Assembly: GCF_900110885.1 (NCBI RefSeq)
Contig: NZ_FOFJ01000016.1
Coordinates: forward strand, 32,441 to 96,440
Direction: 5' to 3'
Length of the DNA: 64,000 bases
Source of the DNA: Azotobacter beijerinckii
Lineage (GTDB): Bacteria > Pseudomonadota > Gammaproteobacteria > Pseudomonadales > Pseudomonadaceae
Made by a program: the position numbers and the translations under genes. Below, piece after piece: positions 17,239-24,446 of this stretch. The notes under the pieces are model-generated. The model ran no database searches. It was not told the origin of the DNA and saw only the letters and a list, made by a program, of their open reading frames with translations. Numbering within the stretch: position 1 is the first letter of the stretch; every line of letters begins with the position of its first letter.

Positions 17239-17328
17239 CCGTGCATGTCGCCCGTCGTTCCCCCGCCCGCTGCCGCTGCCCCCGGCGTTTCGTCCGTGCG
17301 ACGAGGTTGCCCCGTCGACGGTTCGTAG
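17236..17328 (+). CDS. Possible 30-residue leader peptide upstream of oprD
   Basis: An ATG with GGAAG seven bases upstream opens a 30-codon frame (MPCMSPVVPPPAAAAP...) ending at TAG 17326-17328. It is Pro/Ala-rich. It occupies the same place, directly after the AAC-repeat hairpin, as the 39-codon frame upstream of tctC. High GC content makes short frames common, so translation is unproven. It ends 137 bases before oprD. Confidence 0.35.
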   Translation: MPCMSPVVPPPAAAAPGVSSVRRGCPVDGS

Positions 17329-17465
17329 TCGTCCCGGCTGCCGCCTTTCGACCCACTGCCGATCCCTTTTGCACGCTGTGTCCGGCCGGTCCGGTGCGCC
17401 CCCGTATGGCCTTTGCCAGGCCGGGCACCGCCAGCGCAGCGCGTCATCCATCCAGGAGATACAAC

Positions 17466-18800
17466 ATGTACAAGACTCCACTCGCCCGCCGCGTGGCCCT
17501 GTCCACGCTGGGTGCGGCCCTGGCCATGCCCGCGGCCGAGGCGGCCTTTCTCGAAGACAGCAAGGCCACCCTCAAGATGCGCAACTTCTACATCAACCAG
17601 GACACTCGCAACCAGGATGCTCCCAAGGCGGAGGAGTGGGGCCAGGCCTTCACCCTCGACTATAAGTCCGGCTTCACCGAAGGGCCGGTCGGCTTCGGCC
17701 TCGACCTGACGGGCCAGTACGCGGTCCGCCTCGATGCCGGCGGGCGTGAGGGCAAGGCGGGCGTCGAGCGTAGCCCGGGCTCGGTTTTTCCGCTGGAGAG
17801 CAACGGCAAGGCGAGGCGCGATTTCGGTCGGCTCGGGGCGACCGCCAAGATGCGCTACTCCAAGACCGTGGCGCAGGTCGGCACCCTGATGCCCAAGCTA
17901 CCGGTATTGAGTTATAGCGACGGACGCCTGTTGCCGCAGATGTTCCAGGGCGCGCAGGTCACCTCCAAGGAGATCAAGAACCTGACGCTGATCGCCGGCA
18001 AGATCGAGCACTCCACCGAGCGCAATTCCAGCAACAGCGATAGCCTGTCGATCGCCGGTGCCGACGGCCCGGACGATGGGCGTTCCAGCAACGAGTTCTA
18101 TTACGCCGGTGCCGACTACAAGGTCACCGACGACCTCTTGCTGCAGTACTACTATGGCAACCTGCGCGATTTCTACACGCAGCACTTCTTCGGCCTGGTC
18201 CACGACTGGGCGCTGCCGGTGGGTTCGCTGCAAACCGACCTGCGCTACTTCGAAAGCAACTCCGATGGCGAGAACAGCCACTCTTCCGGGCGCGCCGACG
18301 GTTACGTCAGCAGCGGCTACTGGGGTGCCGGCTCGTCCCACAGGGGCGAGGTCGACAGCCACCTGTGGAGTGCGATGCTCACCTACTCCCTGGCTGGCCA
18401 CGAGCTGAGCGCCGGCTACCAGCAAGTCACCGGCAACAGCGACTTTCCACACATCAACCAGGGCAACGGTCGCTCGCTGTACCTGATTACCAATGCGCAG
18501 ATGGGCAAGTTCGCGAGTTCCGGCGAGAAAACCTGGGTAGCTGGCTACGCCTATGACTTCGCCAGTATCGGTGTGCCGGGTCTGAAGACTAGCCTGACCT
18601 ACTTCAGTGGCGACGGCATCGATGCCGCCGGCAACGACCACAAGGAATGGGAGCGCGACCTGCGGGTGGACTACGCGGTGCAGTCGGGCCTGTTCAAGGG
18701 CGTCGGCTTCACCTGGCGAAGTGCCATGCAGCGCGGCAACGACACCCGCGACCGCGACGAGAACCGACTGATCGTCAACTACAGCATTCCGTTGCTCTGA
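17466..18800 (+). CDS. OprD-family outer membrane porin (second copy, OpdH-like)
   Basis: This 444-residue porin has a signal peptide (cleaved near AEAAF, about residue 22) and the family N-terminus FLEDSKATLKMRNFYINQD. It is closely similar to the porin at 7073-8416 over its whole length and ends in YSIPLL. The start at 17466 is supported by CAGGAGA about eight bases upstream; longer in-frame starts would run through the leader. Transcription probably begins near 17132 from a TctD-type promoter, giving a leader of about 330 bases with a structured control element. Sharing promoter architecture with tctCBA argues that it admits tricarboxylates, as known for OpdH in Pseudomonas aeruginosa. Confidence 0.88.
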   Translation: MYKTPLARRVALSTLGAALAMPAAEAAFLEDSKATLKMRNFYINQDTRNQDAPKAEEWGQAFTLDYKSGFTEGPVGFGLDLTGQYAVRLDAGGREGKAGVERSPGSVFPLESNGKARRDFGRLGATAKMRYSKTVAQVGTLMPKLPVLSYSDGRLLPQMFQGAQVTSKEIKNLTLIAGKIEHSTERNSSNSDSLSIAGADGPDDGRSSNEFYYAGADYKVTDDLLLQYYYGNLRDFYTQHFFGLVHDWALPVGSLQTDLRYFESNSDGENSHSSGRADGYVSSGYWGAGSSHRGEVDSHLWSAMLTYSLAGHELSAGYQQVTGNSDFPHINQGNGRSLYLITNAQMGKFASSGEKTWVAGYAYDFASIGVPGLKTSLTYFSGDGIDAAGNDHKEWERDLRVDYAVQSGLFKGVGFTWRSAMQRGNDTRDRDENRLIVNYSIPLL

Positions 18801-18819
18801 CGGCTCCGCGCCGGAGCCG
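18801..18819 (+). terminator. Hairpin directly after the second oprD
   Basis: CGGCTCC (18801-18807) pairs with GGAGCCG (18813-18819) around a 5-base loop, starting at the base after the stop codon. No U-run follows. Confidence 0.45.
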
Positions 18820-18921
18820 CCGGGCCGCTGCGCCTGGGCTTCGGCGCTTTCGGGTCGACCTCCTTCCCGCCGCGCGCTTGGCTGAGCAATTCTCCGGCAC
18901 GACAGGCGGAAATCTTCGGCA

Positions 18922-18953
18922 CGAACAAAAACGGCGAGGGGTTAGCCTCGCCG
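18922..18953 (-). terminator. Intrinsic terminator for leftward transcription
   Basis: CGGCGAGG (18932-18939) pairs with CCTCGCCG (18946-18953). Read on the minus strand the stem is followed by TTTTTGTTC, a U-rich tail. It would stop transcripts coming leftward from the IS debris towards oprD. Confidence 0.5.
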
Positions 18954-19532
18954 CTTCGTGTCGTTCAACCGCATCCCTGGTTCCTCATCCTGAGGAGGTC
19001 GCTATCCTGCGACTTTCCCTGGCCGCCATCCTTGGTCGGCTTGCGTCGTTCCGTCGACGTCTTTGTGGGATTCAATCTACTCCGGCAGCTGTTCCGAGCC
19101 AATTGGGAGAACGCTCGATCTGTTGTAGGCGATGGCTTACAGCGCGGGAGAGGCGGGGTTCCCCAGCGTGGGGGAAGTGATTTTTGCTGCGCAAAAAAAT
19201 CCCTCCGCAGGGGAGGGCAAATAGGTACTTGCGCACATACGGTCCTTCAATTCGCTCACTTTGAAGATAGACCATACTGTGCGAAGAGCATGCAAAAATT
19301 TTTGCATGGCAAAAATCCTCATGATTGCTTGGCACTTATCGAGACCGTGAAGGAGGCCGCGGGCGTTCAGGTGCCCGGCAGGAGTATCCACTTGATGGGG
19401 GACCGGTGTCCGGTTCGAGAGGGCAAGTCCCGGCTGAGCCAAATAGGCAGCCTTGGCTTAACCCCCGTTCTTGCTTCTCCTTTGAGGGTTGGCTATCTAC
19501 CTACATAACGTGCGGGCAGGAGTTGGTAAGGC
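18954..19532. other. Palindrome-rich, atypical-composition region (mobile-element debris)
   Basis: No convincing gene. It contains several hairpins: TTCCCC-AGCGT-GGGGGA near 19159-19176, CCCTCC-GCAG-GGGAGGG near 19201-19217, and a perfect 18-bp palindrome (19290-19307). Base composition is lower in GC than its neighbours around 19180-19320. Adjacent to the right is a TnpB-like N-terminus, so these may be subterminal palindromes of an IS200/IS605-type element. Confidence 0.4.
19290..19307. repeat. Perfect 18-bp palindrome
   Basis: ATGCAAAAATTTTTGCAT is fully self-complementary. A half-copy, GCAAAAAT, follows at once (19309-19316). It may be a protein-binding site or part of a transposon end. 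Confidence 0.6.
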
Positions 19533-19660
19533 GTGACGACATGCGCCTGCCAATACCGCGTCGATCCGGCGCCCGAGCACGCCGAGCCGTTTGCCAAGGC
19601 CTTCGGGTGCGTGCGTTTCGTCTACCGGGAGAGTCCTACGCATGCCGTTACCTTGGCCGG
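19533..19660 (+). pseudogene. Remnant of an IS200/IS605-family TnpB N-terminus
   Basis: The frame from the GTG at 19533 encodes CQYRVDPAPEHAEPFAKAFG followed by CVRFVY, matching the start of IS200/IS605 TnpB/OrfB proteins (YRLYPTPEQ...FGCVRFVYN). Similarity stops after about 40 codons. The RuvC-like catalytic domain is absent, so this is a fragment. It sits directly upstream of the oxygenase gene and next to the palindromic region. Confidence 0.5.
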
Positions 19661-19740
19661 CTCGATGGAGCGGTTGCAAGTGACACAAAAGGATTCTAGA
19701 AAAAGTATTTTGGGCCAAGCGGATGATGGGTGGACAAACC

Positions 19741-20463
19741 ATGCGTTTTCTAAATACCAAGGCTCTCGATCAACTCGATGCCCAAGCCTTTCAGCATCAG
19801 CGTCCCTATCCCTGGGTCAATCCCTATGGGGTGCTGACCGACGAGGGTTATGAGGCGCTGCGCCAATCGTTGCCGTCCGTCGACCGCTTCGAAGCCAGCT
19901 TCGGCAAGAAGCGAACCTACGGCCAGCAACCGCACGACCGGCTTTCGTTGTCCTATACGCCCGGCATGGAGCTGTCTCCCGCCTGGCAAGCGTTCATGGA
20001 GGAGATCAAGGGGCCGGTCTACCAGGACTTCATCGCCCGCATGCTGGGCACGCGCAATTACGAGTTGAGATGCCACTGGCACTACGCGCCAGCCGGCTGT
20101 TCGGTCTCGCCGCACTGCGACGCCCTGTCCAAATACGGCTCGCACATCTTCTATTTCAACACCGAAGAGGACTGGCGTCCGGAATGGGGCGGCCAGACCG
20201 TCGTACTCGATGACGGCGGGCGCTTCGACTTTCGCAGCGCCCCCGCGTTCGAGGATTTCGACAGCGCCATCGATTCCACGGCGATGGGCAACTACAGCTT
20301 CCTGTTTGTCCGCAACGGCAATTCCTGGCACGGGGTGCGCGCGATCACCTGTCCGCCCGGTCATTGTCGCAAGGTGTTCATCGTCGTGATTCGCAAACGC
20401 CGCTCCGCCTTCAAGCGGCTCTACCAGGGCATCTACCAATGGTATCGGCGTACCGCCGCATGA
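19741..20463 (+). CDS. 2OG-Fe(II) oxygenase (copy A)
   Basis: This 240-residue protein is of the 2-oxoglutarate/Fe(II)-dependent dioxygenase superfamily. The iron triad is visible as HCD in SVSPHCDA and a distal His in NSWHGV. The 2-oxoglutarate-binding Arg is probable in CRKVFIVV, ten or so residues further on. There is no signal peptide, so it is cytoplasmic. It is clearly paralogous to 28719-29435 (shared PYPW-NP, SPHCDA, YFNT, DWRPEWGGQTVVLDD). The start at 19741 (MRFLNTKALD) was chosen to match the paralogue; an in-frame ATG lies at 19723. It is convergent with a GT4 gene in a glycan island, so hydroxylation of a sugar or lipid component is plausible. The substrate is unknown. Confidence 0.75.
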   Translation: MRFLNTKALDQLDAQAFQHQRPYPWVNPYGVLTDEGYEALRQSLPSVDRFEASFGKKRTYGQQPHDRLSLSYTPGMELSPAWQAFMEEIKGPVYQDFIARMLGTRNYELRCHWHYAPAGCSVSPHCDALSKYGSHIFYFNTEEDWRPEWGGQTVVLDDGGRFDFRSAPAFEDFDSAIDSTAMGNYSFLFVRNGNSWHGVRAITCPPGHCRKVFIVVIRKRRSAFKRLYQGIYQWYRRTAA

Positions 20464-20560
20464 CGACACGTCGACCGACAGTCCCTGCGAGGTCTTGCGC
20501 TGGTGCAGCGTGGCTGGCGCGGGCCGTGCCGGCGCATGCGCCGATGCAACGTCCGCATGG

Positions 20561-21826
20561 TCAGCGGTGATCGCCCAGCGCTCCGCCGCTGGAGCGCCAA
20601 CCGGCAGCCTCACGGGGCTGCCGGTTGGCGAACAGCAGCGCCAGATACTGTTCGACACTGCGCTCCAGGGTGAAGTCGGCGCCACGCCGACGCAGAACCT
20701 CGGCCGCCACGGGCGCGTCGAGCGCCCGCCGCATGGCGGCGGACAGCGCCTCGGCATCGTTGGGGGGCACCAGTTCGCCAAACCGGCCGCCTTCCAGTAT
20801 CTCGGCGGGGCCGCTGGGGCAATCCGTGCTCACGACCGGACAGCCGCACGCCATGGCTTCGATCAGGGCATTGCCGAGTCCTTCGAAGTCCGACGACAGC
20901 ACGAACAGGGCGGCACGGGAAAAGGCTGCGTAGGGGTTGCTCACGAAGCCGGGGAGCGCCAGATCCCCGCCAATCCCCAGCTCGCCGATCAAGGCTTCCA
21001 GCTGCGCCCGCTGCCGTCCCTCGCCGAGGATCAGCAACCGCACCGGCCGCTGTCGACGCAACAGGGCGAAGGCCTGCAGCAAGAGCGGAAAATTCTTCTG
21101 CGGCGCCAGCCGTCCGGCGGCGACGATCACCGGTATCCCATCGCAGGCGGTCAGCCAGGGATGCGGAGCGGGCTCCTTGGCCCTGGCCGCCAGCTCGGGC
21201 GTAATCACCGGGTTATAGATCGTGGCGATACGGCCACGCGGCAACCCGGTAATGGCGCTCAGGTCGTCGGCCACCCCGTTGGAAACCGCCACGACGGCAT
21301 CGGCCCGGGAATAGACACGCCCGATCAGCGGCAGCAGCGCCCGCCAGCGGGCGGCGCCCTTGACGCTTTTCTGGAGGATCTTGAACGACAGGGAGTTATG
21401 CTCGGTCACCATGACCCGGGTCGATACCCGCGCCAGCCGCTTTGCCCACAGGGCCGTCAGATTGCAGTAGGAGTTGGCGGCGATCAGCGCATCCGGCCGC
21501 TGTGCGCGCAGATAGCGGGCCAGCGAGGCCAGGTAGGGAAATTGCCTGTCGGGCTTGTCGGCAAAAAGCACAGGCCGTGCCAGCGCTTTCCAGTCGGACC
21601 ACGACGATGCGCTCAGGATCAGCAAGCGGCCGCCCAGCGGGCGGGCCGGGTCGAGTTTCACGATGTGGGCGCCGTCCGGCACCTGATCCCGAAAGGCCCC
21701 CTCGGCCTCGTTGACCACCAGATCGACCTGATGGCCGTGGGCTATGAAGCCTTCCGCCAGATACAGCATGACACGCTCCGTGCCGCCTCCTGCGAAACTC
21801 GGTGTGTACAGGGCAATCCTTGGCAT
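20561..21826 (-). CDS. GT4-family glycosyltransferase
   Basis: This 421-residue GT-B glycosyltransferase has the N-terminal donor-free fold beginning with SFAGGGTERVMLYLAEG. The C-terminal nucleotide-sugar-binding half carries AAGRLAPQKNFPLLLQAF near residue 240 and SDFEGLGNALIEAMACGCPV with the EGLGNALIEA retaining-type motif. The length is normal. The start at 21826 has GGGAGA upstream. It lies 166 bp downstream of a fusion protein gene in the same direction and is probably the last gene of a minus-strand operon (26900 to 20561). The sugar and acceptor are unknown; GT4 enzymes commonly build LPS core, O-antigen or exopolysaccharide. Confidence 0.85.
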   Translation of the reverse strand: MPRIALYTPSFAGGGTERVMLYLAEGFIAHGHQVDLVVNEAEGAFRDQVPDGAHIVKLDPARPLGGRLLILSASSWSDWKALARPVLFADKPDRQFPYLASLARYLRAQRPDALIAANSYCNLTALWAKRLARVSTRVMVTEHNSLSFKILQKSVKGAARWRALLPLIGRVYSRADAVVAVSNGVADDLSAITGLPRGRIATIYNPVITPELAARAKEPAPHPWLTACDGIPVIVAAGRLAPQKNFPLLLQAFALLRRQRPVRLLILGEGRQRAQLEALIGELGIGGDLALPGFVSNPYAAFSRAALFVLSSDFEGLGNALIEAMACGCPVVSTDCPSGPAEILEGGRFGELVPPNDAEALSAAMRRALDAPVAAEVLRRRGADFTLERSVEQYLALLFANRQPREAAGWRSSGGALGDHR

Positions 21827-21992
21827 CGCATGGTTCTCCCACCGGTTGATAATGTTCCGCAGCGGGCAAGTCGTCCCTCATGTGGCGTGCCGTTCTGGTT
21901 CGAAGAGCGGGCTGCGAAGAGCGGTTGCTGCCGGGCAACGGCGCCAGGGAATGCCTGGCGATACGGCGATGTCCTGACTCGGCGTCTTCATT

Positions 21993-24266
21993 TCAGGAAC
22001 GGATCGGGCGTTCGGCGGCCATGAGGTCCCGGATTGCCTGCAGGGCTCGCGCACGGGAGGCGGCGAACAGCTCGGGGGACAGTTTCGGCGTCCGCTCCAG
22101 TCCTTCCGGCAGCGGTGCCACTCCGAGCAACTGGTGCGCCTGCCCGTAGAGCGGCTCGCGGACGATCCAGCCCCTCCAGACGAGCCAGTCGTAAAAGCGC
22201 TCGAGCCGGGTCTGTTCCCGCGACGGGTCCCGTCGCGGGAAGACTCCCAGCCATCCCTCGAGCGCATTCACGAGACGCTGCATCGGATGCCGGCGCACCG
22301 GCAGGGGATGCATGGCGACCGGCCGGCCGGTCATGCAGGCCTCGCTCAGCATGGCGACGCTGTCGCCGGTCACGATGAAGGCGTCGGCCAGCGCGAGCAG
22401 GGCACGGTGAGGGTTGTCCTCGCCGCTGCCGAAGCGATAACCCCAGGACGGCACGTCGATGGCGGCCAGCAACGCCTCGGTCGCGGCACTGCCCGTGCGC
22501 GGGCTGGTCGAGACCAGCAGCGAGCCGCCCCGGGCCCGCGCCGCGGCACAGGCTTCCAGGCTCAGATCCCTGGCCGATTGCGCATCGAGCGAATAGGAGC
22601 CAGTCCTGCCGCCTACCAGCAGCGCGATCCATGGCCTGGGCAGGTGGGCGAAGCGCTGTTTCCAGAGGGCCAGATCCTCGCTGTCGAGCGGGTGCTCGGC
22701 GATGAAGGGCGCGGACAGGCAGAGCACGTTGTCGTGCAGCGGCAGGCAGTGCTGCGGGGTGGAGATCACCAGGTCGAACCGGGACAGCGGTATGCGCGGC
22801 CGTCCCAGCATGACCAGGCGCGTGCGCCCTTCGGCCTGGTGCTTGATCCCCTGGGCCAGCGGTACCGCGCAGCGCCCTGCGCAGAGCACCAGGTCCGGCC
22901 AGGGCGGCGCCAGCGCGTCGATCCGGGTGCCGTAGCGCTTGATTTCGTACGGCCAGCCCAGGGCGTTGGCCATGTCCAGCAACTGGGCATAGTCGCCGGC
23001 GGTTCGGCTCTGCAGCACCCAGACCCTGGGGGGGGCGGTCCGTTGGGCGACGTCCGCCCGGTAGCGTCGTGCCCGGCCCAGCGCATCCGGACAGTCGAGC
23101 TGCCAGTTGCGATCCGGATAGCGCCGTGCGATGCGCCGCACCAAGGCCCTCCAGCCCGCCAGGCTGCCGATGGCCGACCCCTTGGGCCCCGGCGCCGCCC
23201 TCACCAGGACCCAGTGGCGGCCGAGTTGGAACAAACGGTCGAGCAGCCAGGGAAGATCTTCCACCGGCAGGTGCTCGAGCCCATTCGCGGCGATGACATC
23301 CTGCTGCGGCAGATCCTCGCGCCTCAGCGCCTCCATGGACCAGCGAGCCGCCGGCTGCCCGCCGGCATCCGTCGTGCTCCACGCCCCGACCAGCGCCCAT
23401 TGCAGGCGGGCGGACTCCGGCAGATGGCGGCACAGCTCGGACGCCGGCGCCGCGGGTGCCTTGGCCAGTCGTGCGCAGGCCGGCAGAAAACCGGGGCTGG
23501 GCTGGGCGAGGGTATGGACTTCGAAGCCCTCCCGGTCGGCCGCCAGCTCCAGGCTATGGAAAAGCTCGGCGCGCGGATCGATGTGGTACGAGTAGCGCTC
23601 GGGCCGGGGACGCCAGGGCTGCAGGGGCAGGCTCGTGTAATGCAGCAGGCGGGATTGCCCTGGCCGATATTCCAGGTCGCGGGCATGCCAGCGGGGATCG
23701 AGGGGGCCCCAGCGGTCGGGCTCGGACGCCGCCAGGCTCTGCAGCGCCTCCGGGCTCAGGCGGCGCCGCGCATCGGCATTCCAGCACGCGGCCATGCGCG
23801 CGCAGTCGATCAGCATCACGGTGGTGTCGGTGGGCGACGTGGCCAGATAGCCGTGTCCGTCCATGGGCAGGTCGAAGAGTTCGGCAGGGTCGCTGAGGTA
23901 GATCTGGCCGACCTCGTTGTAGAGCGCTCGCCCATGGGCTCCGGCCAGTTCCGGAACGGCAAAGCGGGCCTGGCCGAACCCGCTGCTCCGGGGCGATGCC
24001 GGAAGCGCGGTCATGGGGTAGATCGCGTAACGCCGGTCCGGGTTGCGCACGCGCTGGAGGGCGTAGAAGAAAACCCGCTCGGCCCGGTGCTGTTCCGGTC
24101 GGGTCGCGAGGAATATGCGCACCTCCGGCATAGGCGGGGCGCCCTTCCGAGCCGCCAGGACGACGGGCGTCATGCCCGGTGCGGCGTCGAGCCTGTTCAC
24201 TGCCGGGCTGGGCGATCCGATGATCGACCGGGACCGAGCGAGCCATTCATTGGCTTGGAGGTTCAT
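21993..24266 (-). CDS. Three-part fusion: GT8-like, methyltransferase-like and ELM1-like domains (copy 1)
   Basis: This 757-residue protein appears to have three parts. Residues about 50-235 resemble a GT8-type glycosyltransferase (VRIFLATRPEQHRAERVFFY). The segment YNEVGQIYLSDPAEL matches the paralogues' YNDVDQIYL, but here the acidic triad DVD has become EVG, so the GT8-like activity may be lost. Residues about 275-390 look like a reduced SAM-methyltransferase fold (LEHLPVEDLPWLLDRLFQLG). Residues about 410-690 match the mitochondrial-fission ELM1 family (LLVGGRTGSYSLDAQ; GGSLLVSTSPRTG; NPHRALLALADAFIVTGDSV). The ATG at 24266 has GAGG upstream; a GTG at 24278 is possible. It follows copy 2 by 180 bp in the same direction. 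Confidence 0.6.
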   Translation of the reverse strand: MNLQANEWLARSRSIIGSPSPAVNRLDAAPGMTPVVLAARKGAPPMPEVRIFLATRPEQHRAERVFFYALQRVRNPDRRYAIYPMTALPASPRSSGFGQARFAVPELAGAHGRALYNEVGQIYLSDPAELFDLPMDGHGYLATSPTDTTVMLIDCARMAACWNADARRRLSPEALQSLAASEPDRWGPLDPRWHARDLEYRPGQSRLLHYTSLPLQPWRPRPERYSYHIDPRAELFHSLELAADREGFEVHTLAQPSPGFLPACARLAKAPAAPASELCRHLPESARLQWALVGAWSTTDAGGQPAARWSMEALRREDLPQQDVIAANGLEHLPVEDLPWLLDRLFQLGRHWVLVRAAPGPKGSAIGSLAGWRALVRRIARRYPDRNWQLDCPDALGRARRYRADVAQRTAPPRVWVLQSRTAGDYAQLLDMANALGWPYEIKRYGTRIDALAPPWPDLVLCAGRCAVPLAQGIKHQAEGRTRLVMLGRPRIPLSRFDLVISTPQHCLPLHDNVLCLSAPFIAEHPLDSEDLALWKQRFAHLPRPWIALLVGGRTGSYSLDAQSARDLSLEACAAARARGGSLLVSTSPRTGSAATEALLAAIDVPSWGYRFGSGEDNPHRALLALADAFIVTGDSVAMLSEACMTGRPVAMHPLPVRRHPMQRLVNALEGWLGVFPRRDPSREQTRLERFYDWLVWRGWIVREPLYGQAHQLLGVAPLPEGLERTPKLSPELFAASRARALQAIRDLMAAERPIRS

Positions 24267-24446
24267 GCATGTCCTCACGCGGGAAGTTGCCGGGTATTGG
24301 TGGATGCAGACGTTCAGTACAGCACGGTTGCCGGATGGCGGCCGGTGCAGCGCCGCTCGGGCGTTTCCCGTCGAAGCCTTTGCGCGCCCGGAGATCCGGC
24401 TGGCGGGCCGGGGCGTCCGGTTGCTCCGGGCGACGGCGGCAACGCC

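Noticed and set aside
17025..17465. N-terminal extension of the second OprD porin into its leader
   Set aside because: The extension lacks a signal peptide and covers the promoter and leader hairpin; the ATG at 17466 has a good ribosome site and a proper signal sequence.
19157..19217. Hairpin resembling a type I CRISPR repeat (GTTCCCCAGCG...)
   Set aside because: Single occurrence, no spaced repeats and no cas genes nearby.
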